Assembly (NCBI GenBank): GCA_025529335.1 | Contig: JAMYHX010000025.1 | Coordinates: forward strand, 114,423 to 178,422 | Direction of reading: 5' to 3' | DNA: 64,000 nucleotides | Source: Rhizopus sp. PT2906 | Lineage: Eukaryota; Mucoromycota; Mucoromycetes; Mucorales; Rhizopodaceae | In this document: one piece after another, positions 49,258-59,562 of the stretch | How the letters are laid out: the number at the start of each line of letters is the position of its first letter | Position numbering within the stretch: position 1 is the first letter of the stretch | Program-made: the position numbers and the translations under genes | Notes under the pieces: generated by a model | What the model was told of the DNA's origin: nothing | What the model saw: the letters and a program-made list of their open reading frames with translations, nothing else | The model's database searches: none

Positions 49258-50099
49258 TTAAGCTACAAGTTGAATATCTTGCTTTATTTGATATGGCTCA
49301 GAAGGGTTGATCGTTATATTCTCTACGGTTAATAATAGTTGAACATCTTCAATCGATTGATCTTCTCTCGGCATTGTATAAATAATGATTTCAACGAATA
49401 ATGGAAACTGTTGGAAGAAATCTTCCATATCGGCTGTAATAAGAGGCTGACCATCTTCTAATGGATGATATGTATAGATGTGACCTGTTCTGATTTGTAT
49501 AAAAATACGGGCAAGTCCAGTTAATCCCCTTACTGAATTTCGTGACTTTAGTTTGTTGACAATATCCTCTGCAATCAACTCAACTGAATCTTCCAGGATG
49601 GGTAAGCGTTCATCATAGTTTTGATGATATAATTTGTATTGCAGCCAATCTTCAAACATTCGACTAATATGTGATGCGGCTTTTGTGCTCGTATTACCCA
49701 AGGTAGGCAACTGAACATATACATTAGATGATGATAAGGAAGAATAATAAAAAGTACTTACAGAAATAAATCTACTTCCTCCATCCATAAAATAAGTGTT
49801 TTGATATTTAGATATCCTACTATTCTCAGGATCTTTCATGATCTTTTCAAATGTAGCCAGAGACTCTTCTTCTTCATATAAAGGTGAATCATGAGAGATA
49901 TTGTCTGTCATAGTGACTACACTGCTCAATGTCTTTCCGTTATCTGTTGTGGTATCATCATCTTCATTATAAAGTTGAAGTTTATCGACACTCAGTACTT
50001 GTTCTTTATGAATGTTAATACATATTATTTAAAACTAATCAAGAGAGTACCTTTATGTAAATGATAGCCTTGATTTTGAAGAGAAGTGTCAATCCACAT
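49258..50099 (-). CDS. Unrecognised protein of about 250-264 residues
   Basis: Exon 50099-50051 (MWIDTSLQNQGYHLHK) joins exon 50003-49258. Within the second exon 49761-49711 has GTAAGT, a CTAAT branch site and TTCAG and is 51 nt long. It can therefore be read as an in-frame intron (247 residues) or as coding (264 residues); removal is more likely. The mature fold looks alpha/beta: NTYFMDGGSRFIS, LPTLGNTSTKAASHISRMFE, RLPILEDSVELIAEDIVNKL, GLTGLARIFIQIRTGHIYTY, PLFVEIIIYTMPRE. The N-terminal region is acidic. No family is recognised. It is convergent with YJU2B, stops 37 bp apart. Confidence 0.6.
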
Positions 50100-52337
50100 A
50101 GTTTTTGAATAATTTAGAGATAAAATAGAAAAAAAAAGAAAAAAATCGAAAGGGAATTAAAGTTTTTATTGTTCCATATTTTCCCAAAATAAACCCTACT
50201 ATTCCCTTTTACACAACATGGGAACATTCTACAACCTTATTATTACTACTGCTACTACTTCATCTGATTTTATAAAGATAATCGTTCGTTCTTATTTACA
50301 TCTTGCACATCGTTTTAAAAAAGAAGGGGGGATAATGAATTTGATATTTGAGATAGACATATATATATGTATGCTCCAATATTCTCTTTGTAATGATATC
50401 GATACCTTAAATATTATCCATATAGCATAAAAGCATTCTTTACAAGTATGAAATCCGTGGATTTACCATCATGCTTATGATTGGATCTTCTCACACATAA
50501 TTTCAGTGCAACATTTTACAACTTATGAAAGCCGGAATCATATCAAGAGATAAACTCTAGATAAACAGTGAAGGGGATGCAGCTACTGACGTAGTTGTCC
50601 TACCTCTTGTAAAGTGCATAATCTATAATTCTATTAAAAAAAAAAAAGAGAGTAAACTTGATGCACAAACAGGATCATAACTAGATAGTCTGATGGTACT
50701 AATTGTACGATAAAAGGGCATCAATTTGAACCTTCCGCACAAAGTGTTTCATTGAAAAACACTTTGTAATATTTTTAGATAAGCTATAGGTAATAAAATC
50801 TTTCTTATCATGACTGAAAGAAAACAAGAGCGTTTATGCAGCTCCTATCTGATGTTTCATGCCAAAGTAAACATTCAAAGCGTCAGTAATCTCTTGTCCT
50901 CTGATTGGTTTCTACATAATGGGCTGTTATCAATAGTCATATCGTTAACTGTGTCATTACTATAGTGATAGTATATCACTTTCAATTTTGTTGGGTCACA
51001 ATGACGCTCATGACTAACTTGTTTTTTTTCCCCAATAAGACCGTTTAACGCTTTAATGACGGGTTTTCTTGTGATGGGCAGAAAAAGTCGGAAAGGCGGC
51101 CAGACTGTTTTTATCCAGCACTTGTATTCAGTTTAAAAGCTATTATTTTATAAGAACAGGACTGAATACGTGAAGCTAAAGAGAGAGAAAAGCAATGATG
51201 AAAAAGGCATTGAAAGCACAAAATAACTAAGACTTTTAAAAAGACAGGCTTCAGAAATACGTTGGAAGTAGGAAACATCATCAATTGGAATACATAGAAT
51301 GGAACTGAGTATTGCACATCCTATTGAACTTTGTGTGGCACAAATAAAGTAATTTGTAAATAGAATTTTCTTTTTCTGTTTTGATGAGCCACTACTTGTC
51401 TTGAAGATCTTTTTTATATTTGCTTAAAAAAGAAGGAGTAAATAAAATACTTAACACGGTCTTTTGCCACCATTTATTTTTCCTTCTTTTCTTTCTTATC
51501 TTTAATCAAAGTTAAGGTAGGTACAAGAAAACATTGTCCTTAGGAACAGACTTTGCTTTTCTATTGGTTGTTTCAGAACTCAAAAAAGTGCTTCATCAGC
51601 TTTATGATTAGCATAGTTTTGTGACTTTGGACGGTAGGTTTCTCTTTTTGTTCAACAGAAAAATATTTGTTAGAAACAAGCAAGACGTGATTGTTAAAGA
51701 GCAGTGACTAAAAATATTCTTGATAAATGTACGCTCAGCTCATCATCTAGTTGTTATGGAGACGGAAAGGTATTTACAACAAATAAGCATGTATACACTT
51801 CATCACGTTCAGCCTGTTAAACCAAACATTTGAAGATACCCTCAAGTTATGTTGAAAAAAAGGGAGTGAATGAAAGAAGCAGAAAAAAGAAAAAAAAAAC
51901 TGATTTGTATAGGATTAAAGCATGAGCGATTCAAAACACCCTTTCAGCTTTTCTCCCAGAGTTTAAAATGAGCCAAGAGACTTTTGGCCGATAGAAAAAG
52001 AAATACACATAGAAGATGACCCCACAACTTGATTGAAGCTTGATCAGAAATTCACTTTCAGCGCACACCAGCTTTCAGCATTTTCCTTCAAAAAGCCCAA
52101 CTTCCCCTGTGGGACACGAAAGTACATTTCATTTCGTGAAAGTAAAAGAAAAGAGTTCTTCTTTTTTTTTACTCTTGCCCCCCGTTTGTTGGCTTGCGAG
52201 ACTAAGGACAACGGTGGTTAATAACCATCAGGTCATCATAGTACATCGAGTGTTTCTTTCACCACTCGGGGTCTCCAATCGGCTGAACATATTCTTATTA
52301 TTGACATGATGAATGAAAAAAAAAAAAAATAGGTTTA
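50100..52337. other. 2.2-kb gene-poor region
   Basis: Holds an 11-bp perfect hairpin (ACAAAGTGTTT 50739-50749 / AAACACTTTGT 50757-50767, 7-nt loop) and several poly-A runs. No frame shows a recognised family. Confidence 0.5.
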
Positions 52338-53053
52338 TTAATGAGATTTGGGTGCAACAACAAACTTGTAGACAACAGCACCAAGAATGGCAAGGGCAGG
52401 TAAAATAATGCGCCAGGAGCTATAAGAAATACCAGGGTATGAGTGTGTGAGGGGGATGAATTGTATCACCTTTAAAAAAAAAATAACTTACGAGCCGCTC
52501 TTTTGTTCTTTTGGTAATTCACCAGCACGAACAACGTTGACATTGTATTCCTTCTTTTGTGACTATAATATAAAAATAAAAGCTCAGTTTTCTTCTCTCT
52601 TTCAGTCTAGTTCAAGTTCTTACAGCTTCATCTAAAACACCAATTTGGTACTTTTGAAGCATCTCACGTGCTTCATCAGAGTGTCCAATATCTTCAAATG
52701 CTTCAGTGGCATCCTTGCCTATATATTGTATAAAAGTTAATAATAATGATCATCTTTTTCTTTACTTTTATAAATTACCTGCTTCGTCAATCAAAACCTC
52801 CTCACCTGCGAGAGATTAATTCAAAAAGAAAAAAAAAAGGACGTGACATTTTAGATCAACTTACCACCAGGATGCTATTTATTCATATGCAACCATATTA
52901 ATACTGATAGTCCAGACATAAATTGTTATTCTTTAAGCTTACCTCGACAACAAAAGAAGTGATATCATACACTTTGTTATGAATAACTAACCATAAGTCA
53001 TTCTTTGACTTGTGTTGAGCAACTTCATTTAAGCTAATAACCTTGGTAGACAT
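52338..53053 (-). CDS. CYB5: Cytochrome b5 (tail-anchored)
   Basis: Exons 53053-52943, 52874-52865, 52805-52779, 52718-52624, 52562-52492 and 52419-52338 give 131 residues. The second exon is only 10 nt (H-P-G plus one base). The heme-binding motif HPGG is rebuilt across two introns, with the second heme ligand in [33 protein letters not shown] is the family start. A C-terminal helix ([20 protein letters not shown]) anchors it in the ER membrane. It donates electrons to fatty acid desaturases and other ER oxidases. Confidence 0.95.
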
Positions 53054-54420
53054 GATTTAAATAAAAGAGAGGGGGGGTTAACTAAATAGGAACTGTAACG
53101 AACAAAAGAAGAAAAGAAACTTTGCTTATTTGCGCCCTTGCTTTTTTTTTGGGTTCACGGATAATAATTTGCCAGATCATTCAGCCAATCATAAAGTGTG
53201 TAACAATATAATGTGAACAGACATCAAAAGATACACTCTCTATTTTGATATGTATCCAAGTCAAGTTACGAAGTATAACATTAATACAGGTATCTTTTTA
53301 ATGTCTTGGTCCATTTTTCTTTAAACTCTTGACAGTTCCTGTGGACTATCATTTTCGTAATCAACTATTACCCAAATAAGTAAATTACAAAAAGGTCATG
53401 GCGAGTTGAAACATTCATGTACATTTGCGCATACGATAGCAGAGACAAAGGGGCTAATTCGAAACAAATGAGGTGGCTTTAATAAATTTGAAAACACGGT
53501 ACATACGCTATGTGATTTCAAAAGTTCTGGTTCTAATTTCTGGACCATCTTTCCGATATTGAGATTAGGAATATGAGTGGAGGAATCAAATGGGCCGAAG
53601 CTGGGTTTAACCTTTTAACCTTGGCACTAAGGCACTGGTTTTTATTTGCTTGTGACGACTTATGTCATGGAGAATAGAACATGCTTCTTTTTAATACATT
53701 TTATATATATTTTTCTTTATAAAAGAAAAGTACCTAATATTTAAGGATTATATAATGGATTGAAGCTCTATGTATGCATCTACGCACACACACAAGCGCG
53801 TACATTTGAGACCTAAAGAAAACAAGCATACTACTGAACCTATGCAGATACATGGCTGTTTATATATGTGTTTAACTGTATTTGTTCATGCATATAGACT
53901 ATTATGCCCTATAATCATTTCTTTTTCCTTATTGGACTACATTAGAGAGGGAGGGGGTGGGAGATGATTTGTCTGCTGTTGAATGCATCACGTCACACGT
54001 ACCTTTTTCTTTTCCTTTATCATCACTCGTGAGTAATTTTTAACGCGTTATCAATACTTTTTATAAAGAAAAAAAGATGCTTGTAATGAGTGAAAATGGC
54101 TTTAAATACAACAGAAGGATGAAAAAGCGAGGAGAGAGAGGGTACAGACAGATTTGCATCAAATGAACAGTGAATGAATCAAATAGACAATCCTGGCCAT
54201 GAGATATAAACAAATTAAGATCTAGGCTACTAGCGTATCTATATGTTATTAGCACTAAATAAGGTAAAGGATATCCCTTGACGTGTTTGATGTGCATTAT
54301 TTATAAAACAATATCCCCTTTCGTCATTACGTTTAAAGCTCAGATAACACAAACATATAAAGTAGCATAACCATTTCCTATTTTCCCTTTCTCTCTTTCT
54401 TTTTATTTTTTTATCTTTAT
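53054..54420. other. Intergenic region
   Basis: Divergent promoters of cytochrome b5 and the GS-like gene. A TATAAAG lies at about 54355, roughly 65 bp before the GS-like start. A 34-codon plus-strand frame from 53573 is the only item with an ATG in fair context and is not convincing. Confidence 0.5.
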
Positions 54421-56024
54421 ATGACCAAGTTAACATTAGACAATATTCATCAACAGCTTGAATCCGATATCAAAGTCAAAGTAGCAGCGGTAGATATCGA
54501 TGGTGTATTACGTGGAAAGGTCATGCATAAAGACAAGTTTTTAAACATTGTCAAAGATGGTTTCGGTAAGGTGCACAAGTATAAATCAAATCAAGGTTAA
54601 CATAGACCAATAAAAGGATTCTGTTCTGTTATCTTTGGCTGGGATATTAGCGATAAGGCCTATACAACTGCTACAGAGTTTGCAGGAGAAGATGCATCCT
54701 TTTTTGATTTGATTGCCAAGGTTGATCTAGAGTCATACCGTCGTATTCCGTGGGAGGATAATATACCATTCTTTTTTGTCACTCTCTATCATCCTCAGAC
54801 CAACGAACGGCTTTATTGCTGTCCACGTAGCTTACTGAAGGATGCATCTGAGGAGTATTCGAAGGAATGGGGTATCACGCCTTACTGTGGTGTCGAGTTT
54901 GAGTTTTATTGCTTTAGAGGTAAGGTTAATAAAGTAAAATGTCTAGGGTCTTTTAAATCAAGCTATATATTTTGTATATAGAAACTATAGAAGACTTAAC
55001 AAACAAAGGATACCAATCACCAACGCCGTTGACACTTGGAATGTGTGGATACTCTCTTCTACGTCCATTAGAAAATCAAGAGTTTTACTACAACACGTTT
55101 GACTGGCTCAAGCAATTTAATGTAGACATTGAAAGTTGGCATACAGAGACAGGGCCAGGCGTGTTTGAGGCAGCAGTGAGCTATAACAAAGCAGTAGAAA
55201 TGGGCGATCGAGGCACGTTATTCAAGACTTCTGTAAAGCAAATTGCAAAGAAGTATGGGATCATGGCTTCCTTTATGGCCAAGCCCTATTCTGATCTTCC
55301 TGGATGCTCGGGTCATATGCACTTTAGTCTCAAGAATAAGGAGGGTGAAAATGTGTTTGCTGTAGGTGAAAAGAGTGAAAAATATCCCAATATGACCAAG
55401 ATGATGGTTTGGTTTGTGGCTGGTGTTTTGAAAGGATTGCCTAGTATAATGGCCATTCTAGCACCTACAATCAACAGGTAAAAAGGAAGAAAAAGAAAGA
55501 AAGAAAGTGTTGTAACGGTTGTGCCAGTTATAAGAGACTGGTTGAAAACTTTTGGGCGCCCGTCAGCGTCTCTTGGGGATTTGACTCTCGTCATACTGCC
55601 ATTCGTGTCATTGTGCCTCCGTCTACCTCTGAAAGTGCTAGTCGAATTGAAATGGTATGTAGGATATCATTTCAGATAATAGAGATAATTAACAAAATAA
55701 AAAAAAAAGAGAGTTTCAGGAGCAGATATCAATCCACATTTGGCATTGGCCGCTATTCTCAAGTGTGGTGCTTGGGGGATCAAGACAAAACAAGAGCTAC
55801 CAACGGGACCAAGCCAGTCAGCCAAGGATGTAACACATAATGAACGATTAGCTCGTACATTACAAGAGGCTATAGCAGCTATGGAAGCCAAGGATTCTGT
55901 TGCACGTAAGGTATTGGGAGATAGCTTTGTGAATCACTTTGTCAGCACAAGAAAACATGAATGGAATTTGTGGCAGGTTGCTGTGACGGATTACGAAATG
56001 AAACGTTACATGGAATTGGTTTGA
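54421..56024 (+). CDS. Type I glutamine synthetase-like ligase (GlnA/FluG/PuuA family)
   Basis: Exons 54421-54565, 54617-54919, 54982-55477, 55528-55654 and 55710-56024 give 461 residues. The beta-grasp N-terminus reads AAVDIDGVLRGKVMHKDKFL and is followed by GVEFEFYCFR, the metal/ATP ExE region. ESWHTETGPGVFEAAVSYNK, GCSGHMHFSLKN, APTINSYKRL and HTAIRVIVPP with SRIEMRVSGADINPHLALAA give the complete active-site set. Fungi use type II GS for ammonia assimilation, so this type I enzyme probably ligates glutamate to another amine (as in FluG or gamma-glutamylpolyamine synthetases) or is specialised; the substrate is unknown. A Dal5-type transporter follows 416 bp downstream, same strand, which hints at uptake and use of a nitrogen compound. 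Confidence 0.92.
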
Positions 56025-56344
56025 ATTCTAAAGACCTTTTTTTTTGCCAATAAAAACACGGTTCCTGCCCACAGTGGATCACAGTCAATTACAATTATTC
56101 CTTTTAAGGTTATTTTAATTACCATTGTTATCTTTGGTTTCCCTTTTGCTTTGAAAGAATAATGAAAAAGAATCTATGATAAAGAGGGAAGAGAGTGCAA
56201 ACAAGAATGTTGATAAACAAAAAAAAAAGAGGTGCATGTAGGCAATATTTATATCAATTAAAGTATTAGCCCTCTCTCTTTTCTGGGTTTCAAACACTGC
56301 TATCTCTACATGCAATTAACGTGGAAGGGAATCATTTTTTCTCT

Positions 56345-56352
56345 TTATAAAT
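56345..56352 (+). promoter_or_regulatory. TATA box of the second major facilitator gene
   Basis: TATAAATA about 95 bp upstream of ATG 56441, followed by a C/T-rich leader (CCCCTCCCCCC then T-rich). Confidence 0.5.
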
Positions 56353-56440
56353 AGTCCCCTCCCCCCTTGTCTTTGCTTTCTTTCTCTCTTTTTATTTTTT
56401 ATCTCCTTTACTTCTCCCCGTTTTTTCTTTTTTCTTTAAA

Positions 56441-58332
56441 ATGAGTGAAAAAGTTGAACCCGTCAATAGTCAAGATGAAAGAGAGCTTGTGCATAGATTG
56501 GATAAAAGACTCTTACTCTTTGCTATGTTTGGTAATCTAGTAAAGAGCTTAGATAATTCAAATCTGGGTAAACTACAAATACTTAATGACCGTCTTGTTG
56601 TGCATACTCATCACGTTATCTATAGCGAGTGCATTTATCAGTGGTATGGAAGAAGAGTTAAATGTACAAGGAGTGGAATATAACTGGATGGGTATCCTAT
56701 TCATGGTGGGCTATTTATCGTAAATAAATAATCGACACCAGAGCGGCACTGTATGCTCATTATTTACATAAATAGTATGCAATTACCGTCCAATATGCTA
56801 TTATCAAACACGAGACCATCAAGATATTTACCTGCATTGGAACTCATTTGGTGTATTCTAACGGTTGCTATGGCCTGTGTTCAATCTGTACAAAATGTAT
56901 ATGTTATTAGATTCCTACTAGGACTGGCTGAAGCTGGCTTCTACCCAGGCGTAAGTATTTGTTTATTCTAAGCCCTCCTTTTTTTTTTTATATGATCATC
57001 ATCCATCTCATTCTCTCCCTTAAAAAATTTAGATCGTTTTCCTTGTCAGTACTTGGTACACAAAGAAAGAATTGGGCAAAAGGCTAGCTTTGTTAACCAT
57101 ATGCGGATCATTTGGAAACGGTTTAAGTGGCGTCGTACAAGCCATCATGCTCAAGACAATGGATGGCTTTTTCGGTATTAGCGGGTAAAGTATATTTTTG
57201 TACAATGTGTCACAACCTATTCACTCTTGATAGATGGCGATGGATGTTTCTATTTGACGCCTCTATTACTCTTTTGTTAGCTTATCTTGGATACAAGTAT
57301 CTACCTGACTATCCTCACAATACAGAATGGTTAGATAAAAGAGAGAAAGAAGTCGCCTTATGCAGATCACAACAACAACAACAACAACAACAACAACAGC
57401 AAGAATCTCTTCAATTAACAAGAATGGAAAAGATTAAATTGTTGATCAAAAACAAATATTTGTATCTATTTATGTTTGGATGGGCTAGCGTACATGTTGC
57501 AATGGGTGCAGCTCAAGTGTTGGGTATAGTTATCAAGAAACTAGGGTTTGATGCTATCACTGCCAATATATTAACAACAGTAAGGAGCGGAATGTGAAGA
57601 GAGAACAGAATGATCGCTAAACGTTTTTTTATTTGCTAATTTAGCCAGATACACTTGTAACCATGGTTGCAGGATTATGTAACGGATTTATCAGTGACAG
57701 ACATCGTACACGTCTATGGTGTATCATTATCCCTGCTTTTGTTGGCTTAATAGGCATTAGGTAAAATAACCCCTTTAAAAAGAAATATTTCCATATTAAG
57801 TCATTGAATGGTAGCATGCTCTCTGCATTCGTACAGCCATTTGCTCTATTATATATGGCCTTTTTGATAACACATGCTGGATTACGATCATTAACTTCTG
57901 TAATATATTTTATTATGTATAAGTATCAAACACTAACACTCATAATATAGGTCACTATGACGTGGGCAACGGAAATCATCTCGTCTGATATGCAAGTGAG
58001 AGCCATGGCTATTGCCATCCTGAACACCTCCTCATCTCTCACTTGGACATGGACATCATTATTGCTCTGGCCAGTGACTGATGCTCCTTATTACCGTAAG
58101 ATCCTTTCAAAAACACAGTTTCATACAAAGCTTATACATTATATTAGATAAAGGATTTACAGTCGGTGCTATTCTTGTCATCCTCTTCATCCTATCCATG
58201 GTTTCAGTTTATTATATGCAGCTTCAAGACATGAGAAGACCTGTTAAAGAAGGATTTATGCCATTGGCAACAGATGAAGAAGATGAAGAGAAGCCAGTAG
58301 TGAAGGAAATGGAGGAAAGGCTCATTATTTAA
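56441..58332 (+). CDS. Major facilitator superfamily transporter (anion:cation symporter, Dal5-like)
   Basis: Nine exons: 56441-56567, 56626-56719, 56776-56950, 57033-57184, 57234-57579, 57645-57760, 57815-57899, 57951-58095 and 58148-58332 (474 residues). RLDKRLLLFAMFGNLVKSLD begins TM1, YNWMGILFMVGYLSMQLPSN is TM2-3, and YVIRFLLGLAEAGFYPGIVF is the family motif. SGWRWMFLFDASITLLLAYL follows. The central loop carries a run of 11 glutamines (CAA repeats, about 57370-57402). The last helix is TVGAILVILFILSMVSVYYM, then an acidic tail. The substrate is unknown; allantoate, nicotinate, pantothenate and dipeptides are family substrates. It follows the GS-like gene in tandem. Confidence 0.9.
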
Positions 58333-58464
58333 ATATTTCTATTTTATTTCATCCAAAAAGCATGTATACCCTTTCTTCTTTTATATTGGTCATCTTTGTA
58401 CATATTCTTTATTTATCGTCATCTTTCTCTTTCTTCTTTTATAAAGAAGTATAATACACGCTTT

Positions 58465-59275
58465 TTACATTGACATTGAACCATATTCCGGTGACATGGC
58501 GTTGGTTCCCTGTTCTTCGTGAATTTGATCACGGAGATATCGTTTGGGATCCACGCCATGTGTGTGTTTGAATATGTCATCATTTTCTTCGCCTCTTGAT
58601 CTTCTCCTTCGCCTACTATCACCATCAATTGATGGTGCTTCATGACGTGCCCTAAATATTGGCTCATATTCCTAATTACCATAAGCAATCTGCAAAGTAC
58701 AATTATGTCCTACACACACACCTTGAGCTGACATTTGAATCCATCATTAGGATTGATACAGAGCCGTCTGGCCTGTACACAGTGATAAGCTTGATTGGCG
58801 TCCAGGTTGAACCTTTCCATAAGATAAGCAATCACAAAGGCAGGGCTTCGAGACATACCGCCATTGCAACACAGTACAACCTTTCCGCCCAAGTCTAGAA
58901 CTCTGTTGATCTCTTTGAAAACATTGGGAAAATGCTGAATCAAGTTTTGCAGGATGGTATCATTCACAATGTACTGTTGAAATTCAAAATGTTGCATCAG
59001 GGTATCTGTCTTGAATAGTCTTGCTTCTGCCTGATCAATAAAGCACATGATGTGTGTAATTCCTTTTTCCTTTAGTTGATCAATTCTTCTACAGGCTGAA
59101 AAGGGGCCTAAAAACACTCCGGGCTATAACATGATAAGTTGTTTTTCTTTAATTCACTGCATCTTTCCCTTCTTATTACAATAATCTCTTGAATCTCACG
59201 CCGCATTTCATATTGCCAGTCATCTACTCCCGCATGTGGGTTCAATGTGAGGTCAAAATCAGGTAGACCTTGCAT
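58465..59275 (-). CDS. STYX: STYX-type dual-specificity (pseudo)phosphatase
   Basis: Exons 59275-59180, 59123-58722 and 58671-58465 give 234 residues. The N-terminus WQYEMRREIQEI and PGVFLGPFSA, GITHIMCF, PNVFKEINRVLDLGGKVVL, AFVIAYLMERF and RRLCINPNDGF place it with STYX. The P-loop reads VVLCCNGGMSRSP. The usual His before the nucleophile is Cys (117), while the nucleophile position (118) is Cys, not Gly as in animal STYX. The general acid region is also atypical. The tail is Arg-rich (SRRRRRSRGEEND). Animal STYX binds and shields phosphoproteins; whether this one is active is open. Confidence 0.85.
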
Positions 59276-59562
59276 CGAAAATAAAATATAAAAAAGACAC
59301 TAAAAAAGGGTTCTTTTATGCCGCCTTTGTCTTTATATTTAAATTCTTTGTTTCAAAGTACACAATTTATCCGTTTTATATCCTTTTGTAGTATGAACAT
59401 TAATAAGAATAGAGAGGTCAGCTGGATAAAATAATCATAATTAGAAAGCCTTTAGAGCAAGTTTAAGGATAAGCAACTATTGATTCTTAAGTTGTATAAT
59501 CGATTCTTTGAGTCTATTAAAAAATGTGTTAATATTTCTATATTCCTTTTTTTTTCTTTTCT

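Noticed and set aside
52033..52309. Two overlapping plus-strand frames upstream of the cytochrome b5 3' end
   Set aside because: Both open by chance over the same bases, no family, no splice support.
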